Source: Prostheceraeus crozeri (Eukaryota; Platyhelminthes; Polycladida; Euryleptidae). From it: DNA of 64,000 nucleotides. Position 1 is the stretch's first letter; each line of letters opens with the position of its first letter. Location of the stretch: the NCBI GenBank assembly GCA_907163375.1, contig CAJQUW010005315.1, positions 134,001 through 198,000 on the forward strand, read 5' to 3'. Below, piece after piece: positions 24,240-36,160 of the stretch. The notes below the pieces were generated by a model. The model made no database searches. It saw only the letters and a program-made list of their open reading frames with translations, and was not told the origin of the DNA. The translations under genes and the position numbers were made by a program.

Positions 24240-24960
24240 TCCACCAGTTGAAACAACTTCGTGGAGACGTGAAAGTCAAAAGCCAAAGTGGTCGATTGTT
24301 ACTCCTAAGCTGAAATGGCCTGTACTTAGTCGTGAATACACTGTCATAGGTGGACGACTCTGTGAATTGCTGCGAGTGCACCCGATACTTGAGAGTCCCA
24401 CGACCAAAAGTCAAGAGGTGTCAAATTTGGGATGCGGGAAGGCCACTGAAATACACCTCTTCACCTCTTAAAGAAATCACTCTGTCGGGAAAGTTTGCTT
24501 CCAAAAGACGAATGGCGTCGTTTGGTGCGTGCGCAGTTGCTCCATCCTGTTCGAAGAGGAGTCGGTCTTGGAGGAAATCTTCGCCGCCCTGAAGCTCTGG
24601 CAGCAGAAAGTGGTCGATCATTGATAGATAAATGACTCCATCCAACGTCGCAACACCGTTGTCATCCTTGAAAAAGAAAGGGCCAGAGGTCTGCTTTCAA
24701 GACACCGCACCAGACGAGGACTTTCGAAGAATTTAAGGGCTCATCAGCGACGAAATTGGGGTTCCTTTGCGCATAGAAACGGTAGCCCCAATCGCTCACA
24801 TGGCCGTTCGTGTGGAAAATGGCCTTGTCGGAGAAGATTATCTTCTGAAGCATGTCGGCACTCTCCTATAACTCCAAAAGAAAGTCTGAGGCAAAGTCCA
24901 GACATGACTAGAAATCTTCTTCGATAAGTGCGAGACGGTGGCACAAACGGTATGGGTGGA
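24240..24960 (-). pseudogene. Tc1/mariner-type transposase remnant
   Basis: Read on the minus strand from about 24960, the pieces show a helical segment (LDFASDFLLEL), then KIIFSDKAIFHTNGHV around the first catalytic Asp (FSD), a segment equivalent to the SPKVNVWC block (SSKVLVWCG), and DRLLFEQDGATAHAP holding the second Asp. The expected SPDLTP box is degenerate (GLPASQI), so the third catalytic residue is lost. Stops and frame changes separate the pieces. The family is recognised from arthropod-type mariner/IS630 proteins. At 23840-23856 the sequence AAAATGGACCACC resembles a mariner-type terminus, but I could not find a partner at the other side. Confidence 0.72.
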
Positions 24961-25220
24961 ATCCATTGGAGATGTTCAACACAGATCTCAACCTTCAGGT
25001 TAAATCTTTTTTGCGACGCTCTGTCGTTTCTCCTACTTTATGCTTTGGATGTGACAATGCGACGTTGCATGGGGTGGATATCTAGTCCCTCGAAAAATGT
25101 CAGAGTGATAGCATAAAAAACACTTCGTTTGCCCAGGTCGGCACATCACAGTAATCTCTTGAAAGCTTTCTACTTACAAAGCATTCAAACATTGCACCGA
25201 AAGAGGGAGCACTGCATCCT

Positions 25221-25514
25221 ATGGCGAACTATTGCAAGGGAGATAATCGCTTGAGGCAAGTTCTCATTAATGGGATGGCATTAGCTCTGACCAGCCCAAA
25301 ATCATTGTATGGGTCATTTGTTGGTCCTTTGTCTGACTTGTGCAATGGCCGAGTTGACACTTTACTTCATACAGCTGCAAGGAGCATTCATGAGATGCTC
25401 ATCCGTGGTTCTGTAATGAAGAATGGTGTAGTTGACAGTAAACGATGTGTTTTCACCATTCCCGAGCCACATAGATCGCGACTTCTTAGGTTTTTGTGCT
25501 GTCATCGCTTTTAA
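25221..25514 (+). CDS. Unidentified 97-codon open frame
   Basis: An ATG-initiated frame with a mixed helical composition (NRLRQVLINGMALAL; GRVDTLLHTAARSIHEML) and a basic end. I recognise no domain. It directly follows the mariner debris and lies within the proposed intron of the cysteine-rich peptide gene. It is followed at 25561 by an A-run and AATTATTATTATTGCTATT. It could belong to an unidentified element or be chance. Confidence 0.2.
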   Translation: MANYCKGDNRLRQVLINGMALALTSPKSLYGSFVGPLSDLCNGRVDTLLHTAARSIHEMLIRGSVMKNGVVDSKRCVFTIPEPHRSRLLRFLCCHRF

Positions 25515-25636
25515 TAAGTGCATTGTAATTTGTATTTCTTGTTTTTGGTCTTCTGACTGTTTTAAAAAAAAAAATTATTATTATTGCTATTAAGGTTGCG
25601 AAAGATTATGAATTGCATGGAATGGTGCCATAGATA

Positions 25637-25766
25637 GACATTTAAATAGCAGCTATTTAGAAGTTTGTGTACTATGCAGCGAAAAGGGGGGAGTAGCGTT
25701 AGACATTTAAATAGCAGCTATTTAGAAGTTTGTGTACTATGCAGCGAAAAGGGGGGAGTAGCGTTA
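25637..25766. repeat. Perfect 65-bp tandem duplication
   Basis: Two adjacent 65-bp units (25637-25701 and 25702-25766) are identical by eye, including the six-G run in GAAAAGGGGGGAG. Absence of differences means a very recent duplication, or an assembly or library artefact. Confidence 0.95.
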
Positions 25767-25779
25767 TGGATGCATATAC

Positions 25780-28000
25780 GCTAACTGAGATCTTTCAACT
25801 GAAGCGATGAAACTTCAATATGCATGTAGGGGACAGATTGTTGCCTTCGTTTTTCCACATGCCATAGCTAAATTGCGCACAATATTGTCGATGAGGATAT
25901 ATAGTATATTTTTCAGCAGCTTTGGCTAAAAGACTGACCAGTAGTTCATTGCATGTCTGATGCCGGTAAAAATTCATGCGCCAGTCTGGAAATCAATAGA
26001 TGTATTCATAAACCATTTCAATGTCGTATAATTAATTTCAAGGATCTAAATATGCATGCCAAAATCGTTTTAACGACTTGAATCGATGTTTCTCTAAACT
26101 GCTCTTCACAGGAGCTAAAATCGATTCAGTGGCGCGCTTCTCTCTTAAAAGATCTGAAAATGTATAAATGAATATTCTCCACAGACGATGGAGGAGTGTT
26201 TCGTTTGAGGGTCGAGTGTTGTCCTTGGAGAGATGCTGCACTGATGCTGCTACGCACATTTGATAAATTACTCGTACTATGGAAATTTACTGGAAAAGCA
26301 AATGAAATCGACAAAGTCACCCACCAAAAATACTCACGACATCTGCAGAATCATGTCTGTCGCCCGCTCTAGCAAAATAGTCACCTGGGAGTGTCCGTAG
26401 ATTAGTTTCTAGGATGCTTAATTCGCTCAATAATCTCCATGTATTTGTATTTTGTGACTATATTGGTGCATAAAATTCAAGGCTTGTTATTCCATACAGT
26501 ACATGAGCGCATTTACATATAGCGTTGAATTGCAGGAAAAGCGCAATCAATTTCTAGCGAATTTTCCATGCACGTAGCAGGCTTTCAAGTTGTTTCAGCT
26601 GAAATTAACTAAATTTTTCCTGTCTCAGTATAGATATCGAAATCTTCTTGATTCGAATATTGTGATAAATAAAACGCAATTGCATTTGATGTTTTCTCAG
26701 ATGTTCTCTTCACCAATTTTCCAGATCTTGATCTGCACGACTTAAAGTTACTTACATTCCATTCTGCAATTTATATTGTATTTTAGGTCTACTATAATGC
26801 CCATTAGCCTTTTTCCATAGTTACTTTCTTCTTAGTTGCTCCTAATGGAGAATCATATTTAATGGAAAGTTCAGGAAAGCTATTTCGGATGCAATCATAT
26901 AGATGGATACATTTGAAATACACGTTCTTGCTGAAAATAATGCTTCAAAATTTAGATGCAATTTTTAATTTTGACTAAATTGTGAGATGGATGCGAATAG
27001 GTTATTATGACACTATGTTGCAATCAGAACTCTGTCTTAATTAGCATAAGTTCTAATCAGTTAGTAGTTCTTCAAGAATTCCGTGTTCATCACTGAATCT
27101 GCATTATAAATAGTAGACCTAGGCTTAATTAAGGGAGAACTGCCTAAGATGATACACTTAAGCGCCGACGTCTCGTGTCACGAAATAAACGTGTCATTTT
27201 TTAAATAAAACATCTGATGAATTCTTTGGTTCATCCCCTTAAGTTTAAATATTACTTTAGGCAGGTTACGAAACACCCTATATTTGAATTTTTGAATTTT
27301 TGAAAAGTTCCGAATGTATCATCTTGGACACTGGGGTGGGGAAGGTTGATACACTTTGAAATTAAATTATATCTTGCCCAAAGTTTTATTCATCATCTGA
27401 TATGCCACTTAATGTATTTTGAATAGAGAAATACACATATAAAGTGCATTTTATTAAGCCTACTTGTAATAGGCATAGGAAGCAATAAACTGTATTGACT
27501 GTATAAACTGTATAACTGTATTGATAGGAAACAAAATATTTATTTACATCAACTGATCCACGTCATCTTAATTAAAACTTAACAATATCTACTTTTGCAA
27601 TATGCATTTATTAAAGAGATAATCTCAATAAGAAAATATATCAAAACTTATCAGTTGCATATGAACAAAAATCACAATCGAATGAGGCATCGAACTGTCG
27701 GCATATTCTACTAGTACACTCGCCCAGTTTTTTGCACAGTCGACATTCTATCCATGGCATTCACCCGAGTTGCTTTTAGAAAACAACTCGTCACAGAACA
27801 TGCATTGCACGTCTTGGTCGTTTGTCGGTTTCTCTGATCGCTTCTTCATTGTTATCTTTGTTTCTCTTTGTTTCTCTTCCTGAAGATTCCGGATAACGTT
27901 CAAAGGACATTACAGACAAATCATCTGATAGAACTCTGGTCCCAACACGTATATGTACTCGTTTATTGGCAGTAGAACTTGTATAGCTTGACCTTCTGAT
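25780..28000. other. No gene seen
   Basis: A+T-rich sequence with short frames only (for example minus 26038-26259). Nothing I can assign. It lies inside the proposed long intron. Confidence 0.4.
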
Positions 28001-28039
28001 CATAGTTGACCTTATTGCGCATGATGGAGATAAAGAGGG

Positions 28040-28230
28040 TGGGCGTGACTTCCAAGAGATGGCGGGACAGGATCTGCAACGGGGAGGCGGATGTCGTAGG
28101 ACTCTGCTGGTTAGCGACAGGCGAGTCGGAATCCGCCACGAGAGAGGCGGATGTCGTAGTTAAGTCCCTGCACGATGGCGACAGGAGAGTCAGGACCCTG
28201 CACGATGGCGATAGAATTAGAATGTCTCAT
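28040..28230. repeat. GC-rich degenerate tandem repeat
   Basis: A GC-rich island in A+T-rich surroundings. GAGGCGGATGTCGTAG occurs twice (about 28084 and 28144), CCCTGCACGATGGCGA twice (about 28167 and 28195), and GCGACAGGCGAGTC recurs as GCGACAGGAGAGTC. Base composition differs strongly from the flanks. It may be a minisatellite or part of an unrecognised element; the 80-codon frame across it is probably a by-product of the repeats. Confidence 0.6.
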
Positions 28231-28259
28231 CACCATGATGTCCCATGAGTAAATAGCAG

Positions 28260-31200
28260 CTGATGAAGTAAGCCTAGAAATCTGCTAATGAAATAGTGTA
28301 GACCTGTCTCTTAGTTATAGCTCCATATGCCCTTCTGTGAAAAGCTGATGCATGAAACATATAATTGCTAATTTAAGAGGCTCTACAATATGAAAGTTGA
28401 TGAGGAAGCATAAATGTCAGTTTAGTCTAGGTAGGCCTAAACTGCCAGGAGTTGCGTTGGCTTAATTCTAGGCAGATAGAGAGTATATGCATATCACAAT
28501 CATTTCTATTAATTGGTCTAGTGTGCATGTATCGTCCACTATCAGACATACACGAACATGTAAAACTTGGTAAGCTGTAAGTAATAACCGGAGATATATG
28601 TAGGTATAAGGTATATTATCATGGACGCGAACGCACCCTTGGCCGATTCTATATCTCTGAACTTTACTTCATAAACTTTTGTTGCCTCTTGCATTTCTGA
28701 TAATGGCAGTTCCTTAAGTATGTGAACATGCAACTATCATTATATTCGATCGCATCTACCATTCTTAATCGAGACTCAAGCAATTTATTCACCTTGCATC
28801 AGAGAAATCAAAAATGATGTGAGTGCATTTTACGAGAGATGATTCAGCTGTCGTCATCAGTCAATAGTGTTTGATGTCTGAGACACTGAGGCGCTATTCA
28901 TGATGGATAGCGCAGATAAAAGGAAATGTTTGAAATTCTATCTCCCCACGTGCAATACTGCATCCTATTGTTTTCTCTAAACCCATGTCTGACCGGTTAA
29001 TGAATTTTCATCGAAACATATGGACGATAGCAAACCTTGTTAATGTGCTGTTCCGCATCAACGACGCAAATCATGCGTCTCTTGTGTTATGTCATTGCAT
29101 TTTCACCGAACGCATGCAAATACGTATGAACCAAGGACTAAAAGCTATTATTATTTGTTCTCTTATAAGTCACGAATGAAATCATCTTGAGTTAGCAATC
29201 ATATGTAATGATGTCTATATTCTTGTTTGTCGCGGTAAAATCATATAATGTCATGAATACTAACATATGTGAAAGCTGAATGAGTTCATTAACTCCAAAT
29301 GTTTTAGAGATTCATCACGGTATGTTATTAGAGCAAGAATATCATCATTGTCTCTCGCAAAAAGGGTTAAGAGTAGAGAATCAGTCCTTGAATAGAACTT
29401 TTGATATATTATTACACGTACATAGCTTCTATCGACATATTTTTATGCGTAATCACTACACGACATTTCGAATATAATGCGTATATCAATGTAAGTCATT
29501 TTTAATTCTTTCAAAAGCATGACGTTTTTGCATTGCCATACCAGAATTTTGCATCGTTTCTTTTCAACGAATCGGTTGAACAAATCGATAGGGTTATAAT
29601 TTCATTATTGATTACATTAATCAATGTTCACTTTATCAAGTGATTTTGCTGACAGGGTTGCTTTCGTTGAAATCAGTAGATCACAAGCGAAAATGATGCC
29701 AGTAAACATTACATAGTAAACTTAGGAACAACATATTATTGACATTACAGGTGTTCTATTTCACACAACAAAACAATATTTGAGGCTTTTGAATCATTTG
29801 ATAGGTTGTGTAATATGTAAAAGATGGAAAAGGATGGAATCAAAAGAAAAAAGAGATTTAAAAAACCATTCACTCGACGGGATGATAGAGGAATTTCAGC
29901 AGTGTCGAGGGCTTTGCAATGTCGATGCACGCAGATGTTCATGCCTAGCTTCGAACGCGTTTGCTAGACAGAGGTCTGTGCACCGGTTCAAGAAGTATAT
30001 AGGATTGCTCAATGAGTAGGAATGTATCACCTACTCAGTGACACTGCTCAATGAGTAGGAAGAAATTTCGGTCGAAAAGTATACACACACTTTTGAACGA
30101 ATAGTATGAAGTCTGTTACTTAGTTTTTGAGCGTCATGAACTTTGAACGACACTTATCAGAGATACAAATGTTCAACTCTCATCGCAGTCATGACGGACG
30201 ATGCAGTCAATATCCCTTGAATTTTACATTTAATTGCGTGCTCCCAGAATGATCAGATGCCTTATTGACACATTTTATCTGATTGTAAGATTTGATATTT
30301 TTATTAGCACCTTCATCCGTTGCTATAGGCGACGTAAGAGCTCATTTCATTAATAGACTTTAAGAGGTGCTTTCAGAAGGCATAATAATTTATTTGCAGG
30401 GAGCTTGCAGCTCATGTTTATGATTGTAGCCTACGGGTTATACAATTTCTATTCATATGGTCACATACGAAAGTCAGGACTTAGGATTTGTTGCTGTGGA
30501 TAAAGATGCATATGGTGATACCATTGAATTGACTCTCACTAAGCGCGTTATGACTATTGTTTTCTACTTGAGAAATCCTCCATTCATGTCACCAAAAAGA
30601 ATTATTTTTTTTCTGTATATTGTAAGCTTCCTTTGCTCAATTATTTACAGAATTAAGGATCCACGACAAATAAGGTTTTTCTTCATCATTAGGAATAAAT
30701 GAAGTTACTTTGATTTCAGCGTTTTGCAGTAAAATTGATATGTGGTCGCCTATTTCAGATAGCAATTCGTATTTAATTAAATCTTAAAGTGTAGTGCATT
30801 GTACTTTCATTTCAAAGCCAACAAGCTATCTGATTATTATTTTTTATGCTTAATACCACTCATTATAGTGCCATTGGGATGCTAGCAGTAACAGATGTTG
30901 AAGAACTAAACCCGGAATTTATACACATGTATATGCAGTCCAGGTAAAGTGCTTTTGCTCTGGTGAGTGGAGTGTAGTCACATTTCATTGCCGGACGTTG
31001 TAAGGGGCTTAAAGAAGTTTCATTACGATGTATACATTTTCCTGCCATCGGCACTATGAATATTTGGAACTGATTGCCGTCTCCATTAAAAAGAAGATCA
31101 CAAAATAAAGCTAAATAATAGGTGATTCTATTTATTACATATTTTAAATACTTGAATTTTGATTTGTTAGTCCATGTACTTGTATCTTTGCTGTTTTTGT

Positions 31201-31970
31201 ATTTCCATAGTTAACACAGGTGAACAGTGAATAATCGCTTCTTTTGAAACGAATGACAAGTCTTAGAGTGCGGATGGAGACGTTCAGCAAGGTTGTTATT
31301 CATGATATCAAGGTTGACCATTAGAAGCAACTCTGGCTTCTACCACCTGGCAAAAAATTGGCAAAAACTTTTTACACCAGAATTACTTGCATATTTTCTT
31401 TGAATAAATGATGTGAATCGTCCCTCCCGATTTTATTCATAGATATGAGTCATAAAACTCATTATATTCATGAACAGCCAGTCGATACCAGGTCCAAATC
31501 TACACTTCAAATCTTTGCAGCGTGACATTTTACAGTACAGATATGCTCAAAGAATGCTTTGCTTCACACAGGAGTGGAATATTTGTGTTATTACTTGTTA
31601 TTAGTGATAACTCGAGTTACTTTTCTTTACATCAAAAAGATTTAAATATGAATTAATTTGTCAAAATAGTGCTCATATACAGCTTTATGCATTTTTTCTA
31701 CTATGCAGTTAAATCCATAGTAATTTCATTCAATAAGTTGCAAAAAGTGTGCGTGAAGCAATATGGTTTCCACAAATTTAATGTTTTAGGCGAACATTTT
31801 ATCGGAAAGGTGATGCTAATGATAATGCCATTGTTAAATTGAATTCAAAACATCGAATTTTGTTCCGCGGTTGAATTCGATCTACCCATAAATTGTGTAA
31901 TGAGCAGTCTTCATTTACATGTGCATGATGAGTTCCCAGCAAGTGTGAATATTCTTCCAAGGTGGAGATC
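28260..31970. other. No gene seen
   Basis: A+T-rich sequence. The 17-mer TGCTCAATGAGTAGGAA occurs twice at about 30007 and 30048. Short frames at 29280, 29780 and 30457 show no domain features. Confidence 0.4.
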
Positions 31971-31974
31971 AAAG

Positions 31975-32697
31975 TATATGCCTTGTACACACGCACAAAA
32001 TATTGTTTTTACATATGCCATGTATATTCTTTAGTTGCTTTAAAAGGAATATGCGTTGATAAGCTTTCTTCGTAATGCTGTCGATGTGAGAATCCCACTT
32101 TATATTCTGTTGGAATGTCAATCCAGGTATTTTGATTTCTGGTACAACTGCAAGATCGATGGGAAAGCTGACTGTGCATCCTGACTTGCCAAACATAATG
32201 AGAATAGTTTTGACCACATTTATTGCAAGACCATGTATGTGACAGTAATGTGTGACGTTGTTAATTTCAGAGTGAATAGTGTCGTTTATATTTGAGTGCT
32301 TGTACGACGAAAACAACAGGTAAAAGTCATCGACGCATTTGAAATTTTTTGTGTCTGTATATTTAGTATATTCAAAATATATTAGTATATTCATGTCTGT
32401 CTGTACATTCAAGTACCATAAATTAGGCGAACAGATATGGCGAGATAAGTGAACCGTCTGGTACACCGGATGAAGTGACTTTTCCATTGAGGCCAGACCA
32501 CGTCGTGTTACCCTCTATCGTCTTCCGAGAAAATATCTGAAACACCAGCGAATGAAATCAGGTGGAAGTTCGTTTTCCGTCAAGGACTGAATCAATTTAT
32601 CGCATGGTAAACAATCGAAGGCCTTACTGAGATCAGAAGCTAATATGATAACTGTCGATATTTGTGCTTTAGGGCATAATTTGCTGAAAGTACACAT
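31975..32697 (-). pseudogene. Non-LTR retrotransposon reverse-transcriptase remnant
   Basis: On the minus strand from 32697, the sequence ILASDLSKAFDCLPCDKLI is the first catalytic Asp block of a LINE reverse transcriptase, followed by PPDFIRWCFRYFLGRR. A second frame then gives KCVDDFYLLFSS (the degenerate ADD box), a block equivalent to N..KT...FG, and LTFQQNIKWDSHIDSITKKAYQR, the usual thumb-region motif. The 5' part and the 3' end are missing. It lies in the proposed intron of the cysteine-rich peptide gene and antisense to it. Confidence 0.78.
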
Positions 32698-33506
32698 AAC
32701 AACCTATAATTTTGTTACATGCATGGGCATTTTTCATCACTCGTCACTAAAACAGATACCAAAGATCAGATACCAATGATGGATATAGATGCATGGCCAC
32801 TCGGTCTGCATGTATGGGGAAGCTTGAATTTATCGTAATTATCAAAAGAAATGGGAGGGAACTTGGTACATTGGTACGTTGCCATTGGAAGTCGCAAGGT
32901 TCAAATCACGTCCTATTCACGCAATAGTACCAAGCACACCAATTATAGATATGTTGCTGCTCATGGATTAGTTGTTCACGAAGTGCTAAAGTCTCGAAGC
33001 CTTTGTGAAAGAATGTGAGGTAAAGGCATGCATGTACCTCGCGTTATAATTTATTCGACTAATTTAGTTTTGACCATTAATCGAGCAGCATTTTATTTCC
33101 AAACCGCTCGAAAAGGTAGAACTTCAATTGGACTTCTTCATGGTCATAACATACATAAGTCTAAACTCACACACATTTTTTGATTTATGTGATTTCAGCA
33201 ACTTTTTGATATAGTAAATGTAGCTCGCAAGCATTCCGCATGGACAAGAAGACGCTTGTATTGATGATATTAATAAGCAGCAAAATTTTTTAATCAGAAT
33301 CGGTAAAGCTGAGACATTGAAGCTAATAACCTATTTATTTCTTTTTATTTGTAACATATTCAAAATTCGATGAAATGTTTATCACAAAGTGGTTTATGAT
33401 GAGCTCAGTTTGATGCTTATCGGCTAAAAATAATTATTTTTCAATGATTAATGTAGCAAAGTAAGTCGTTCATATCATTTAAGTTTTGCGTTTTTTTTAT
33501 TTTCAG

Positions 33507-33617
33507 GAAGTTGGACTGCTTGGTTGTGTAAATTCAGCTTGTCTCAAGTCAGTGAAATCAGATGAGCCTATACCTTTAGAAAATTTGAGGTCGTGTCCTT
33601 TATTGTACAGAATTTGA
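33507..33617 (+). CDS. Secreted six-cysteine peptide precursor, terminal exon (proposed)
   Basis: A strong acceptor (CGTTTTTTTTATTTTCAG) ends at 33506. The phase-0 frame reads 36 residues to a TGA at 33615-33617. It begins EVGLLGCVNSACLKS and ends LENLRSCPLLYRI, contributing three cysteines to the three of the exon at 21626. Phase, strand, cysteine number and the first inter-exon spacing (12 residues between the third and fourth cysteine) fit eclosion-hormone-type peptides, though the last two spacings (4 and 17) are longer than in arthropods. A polyadenylation signal lies 100 bp after the stop. The join is inference: no transcript evidence is available and the exon is short. Confidence 0.5.
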   Translation, partial: EVGLLGCVNSACLKSVKSDEPIPLENLRSCPLLYRI

Positions 33618-33716
33618 GCAGTGCAATCTCAGACTGTCACATCACTCAAAGACATAACTGCTCAAACTTTCCAACATATTGCACTTTCCCAATTATTCAT
33701 TTCCTTGTGTGATTGA

Positions 33717-33722
33717 AATAAA
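33717..33722 (+). terminator. Polyadenylation signal AATAAA
   Basis: AATAAA about 100 bp after the stop of the proposed terminal exon, in GATTGAAATAAAGATACC. It supports the end of a short 3' UTR. Confidence 0.55.
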
Positions 33723-33739
33723 GATACCTATCTGTTAAA

Positions 33740-35230
33740 AGTCATCGTGTTCTACTCTACACCGTCATAATCATTCAGTTGAGTGCATGAGCTGGGCATA
33801 TTTTCAATTTCTTACAAACAAAGCATCTCCGCAAAAACTTTATTCTGGAAACATGTGGGTTAGACATAGTTACACTAGATGCAATATGTACGATTTCCTC
33901 AATCTTGAGATCTCGTCGAGGTTTAACAGCAAAAGTAGCATGTCGTGGCAGTGGTAGTAGCGTGCTATTTCATAGGAGTCACAAAAGAATTCATAAATAA
34001 AATTCAATACACTGACAAATAGGAGTTAGTCAAAGCAGACTGCAGGATTTAGAGAACAAATTTAAGAAAATTGTGTAAACACGATGAGAATTGTGAAGAG
34101 ATGCTGCACAATTACACAGGGTCAATTTGAAGTTTCTAAAATATTGAGATGTAGAAGGCACAATATATATGTAACAAAGTAGGTCAAACACTCATCGCAC
34201 TGTCATAGGCCTACTAAGCGATTTACTGCATTACATTTTAATTATGGACTTCGTCTTAACTTTAAGTTAAATTGTATCATGTTAATTATAGCATCAATAG
34301 ATTGCCAACTGAATAATATTATCCCCATTGATGCGAATTAATTCAAGAAAACTGCGCATTGATGTAAGGATTAGTTTTCCGGTGGAACTACATTTAGATA
34401 GTGGCACCGGTGTAGACATTTTGCCTCGTGAATCCCACAATTTCAACATTGGCCTTCACAAGCATGTATAATTAAAGCGGAAGATGCTTTGTAGAGTGAA
34501 TAGAAACCAGGAAATGATAGCATTTCAAAATCGGTGACCCGTAATTCTGTACTAAAGGACCCAAAATCTTAAATGCGCTAGCCTGAAATTGGTAGGATTA
34601 TATTTTTGATGGATACATCTGACGTTAATACAAGGCTGCACTTTAACGAATCGATACATGCACTGTGCACGTACATGCAGGCAACATAATTTTAAAGAAA
34701 TCTTACTAAAAAATCCTACTAAAAATCCCGCTCCATGCAGCTGAATCAAGTTTGTAACTAATAGGACTATACAAGGACTTAGACAGTCACCTCAAATTTC
34801 TATCAAGAAGAAAAATGTCAGGGTCCTTTTTTTATTTTCTAGTGTTTTGAGCACTAGATAAAATACATCATACAACTTATTGGCAAATTCATTTCTCACT
34901 TCATGACATCAGGGTGCCATCTAAAATCCAAATTTGTCATCCTCAATCCCATTTGTCATCTGTTGTCAGAAGCAGAAAGCTCAGCGTATAAACGTAATAT
35001 ATTGAAGAGCAGCTGCTGAAATTACTTATTTTCTCCTTTCAAATGAAACACAAAATACACATAGATAAATTTGAAAGAAAATAGTGCATTTTGCATGACA
35101 TTTACCCAAACGGTCTCAAACTCAATACTCCACTGTAGCGCAAATCTTTGCGCTTGGGTTCAACATGAAGTGTTTTCTTCCAATTACACATTACTTTGTC
35201 AATGTCAAAATGACAAAGCTGACCAAAAAT
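33740..35230. other. No gene seen
   Basis: A+T-rich sequence without recognisable protein homology or paired repeats. Confidence 0.4.
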
Positions 35231-35235
35231 GACCA

Positions 35236-35335
35236 ATGGTATCTAGACCTGTGCTGTACCAACTGAGCTACGAGTCACTTGTGCGACTGGGTCAATCGGC
35301 AGGATCAAACCTTAACCACCACACATCAGTTGTCA
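35236..35335 (-). repeat. tRNA-derived repeat, minus orientation
   Basis: On the minus strand a Pol III A box TAGCTCAGTTGG (35270-35259) lies in a tRNA-like 5' half, GTGACTCGTAGCTCAG, followed by CACAGGTCTAGATACC. It is preceded by a leader containing GATCCTGCCGATTGACCCAG. The same leader precedes the plus-strand copy at 35728-35862. The B-box half is not recognisable here, so this is a truncated copy. Confidence 0.65.
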
Positions 35336-35382
35336 TAGTATTGCAACAAACTTTGTAGCATAGTAACCACCCAGTAAACATT

Positions 35383-35420
35383 GTGACGTCATTGCGACGT
35401 CCCATTGATGTCATCACAGT
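35383..35420. promoter_or_regulatory. Cluster of CRE-like TGACGTCA motifs
   Basis: GTGACGTCATTGCGACGTCC followed by GATGTCATCACAGTGAC: one perfect palindromic CRE and related half sites within 40 bp. They lie between inverted tRNA-derived repeats, so they may simply be part of the element. No adjacent gene is apparent. Confidence 0.2.
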
Positions 35421-35529
35421 GACCTCCCCACAAAAGACGTCAAGAAAGAACTGTTCTGTATATTACGTCACATCCAAAGTGTGGAGACAAACAACATAGC
35501 ATGGCCAATTATGCGTTTACGTAATCTGT

Positions 35530-36160
35530 TTTGGGACTATTTTTTTTATTTTCCATTCTCGAACTCTCGATCTCTCACTCCACTATTATCTACTCTCCTC
35601 GCTTTTCTTGATACTTTCCCTTCATGGCGCTCTCTCTCTGTTCATAGCCTAATTTCTCTTCTACTTCCTCTTCTCTTTCTCCCTATATCTATTAATCAAT
35701 TATTCATTTGATTATTAACTTTTGAACAACTGAGGTGTGGTGGGGGTGAGGGTTGATCCTGCCAATTGACAGAGTCGCGTAAGTGGCTCGTAGCTCAAGG
35801 TTAGAAGAGCCCAGGTCTAGTTAACCTTGGTCGTAGGCGTAGGTTCGAATCTACCAGCCGCACATCTTTTGCATATCTTATTGTGATTATTGGTTTATTT
35901 AATTTCATTGTTGTTAATATTATTAATCAACTTAATCTTTTCTTCTCTCCTCTTCTATTCTCTTCCACTTCTCTTCTTGTTTTTATGCTTGTTTTTCTTT
36001 GTCATTTCTCTTCTCTTTCCTCCTCTCCTTCTCACTTCTCTTTTTCTTCTCTCCTTTCTCTTGATTTCTCATCTTTCGCCTCTCTCATCTTCCTCATTTC
36101 TCTCATTTCCTTTCCTTTTATTATTCCTCTTCACCTTAAGCTTCTTCTTTTTCTTCTGCT
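35530..36160. repeat. Strand-asymmetric pyrimidine (CT) tract
   Basis: The + strand is strongly rich in C and T (TTCTC, CTCTT, TCCTC runs) over 35530-35710 and 35936-36160, the two halves being split by the tRNA-derived unit at 35728-35862. Long hydrophobic open frames (Leu/Ser/Phe) in it are by-products of composition. A 21-nt A-run follows at 36251-36271. Confidence 0.8.
35728..35862 (+). repeat. tRNA-derived (Thr-like) repeat, plus orientation
   Basis: The tRNA-like core 35783-35862 has an A-box region (TAGCTCAAGGTT, slightly degenerate), an anticodon loop CTAGTTA that would read AGT (Thr), a B box GGTTCGAAT and the 3' end CCAGCCGCA. A GTAGG duplication lengthens the variable region. A leader with GATCCTGCCAATTGAC precedes it and the tail CACATCTTTTGCAT follows; the tail is shared with the copy at 60325-60402. 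The tail and leader mark a SINE-like repeat, not a working tRNA gene. Confidence 0.72.

Larger units (their letters stand above)
21821..33506 (+). other. Proposed 11.7-kb intron of the six-cysteine peptide gene
   Basis: The GT at 21821 and the AG at 33505-33506 (preceded by a strong T-rich tract) bound the interval. It contains mariner-like debris (24240-24960), a 65-bp tandem duplication (25637-25766), a GC-rich tandem region (about 28040-28230) and a LINE remnant (31975-32697), which is normal for a long intron in repeat-rich DNA. An additional small exon within it cannot be ruled out. Confidence 0.45.

Noticed and set aside
25637..25766. CRISPR-like array
   Set aside because: Only two directly abutting repeats without spacers in eukaryotic DNA; a simple tandem duplication.
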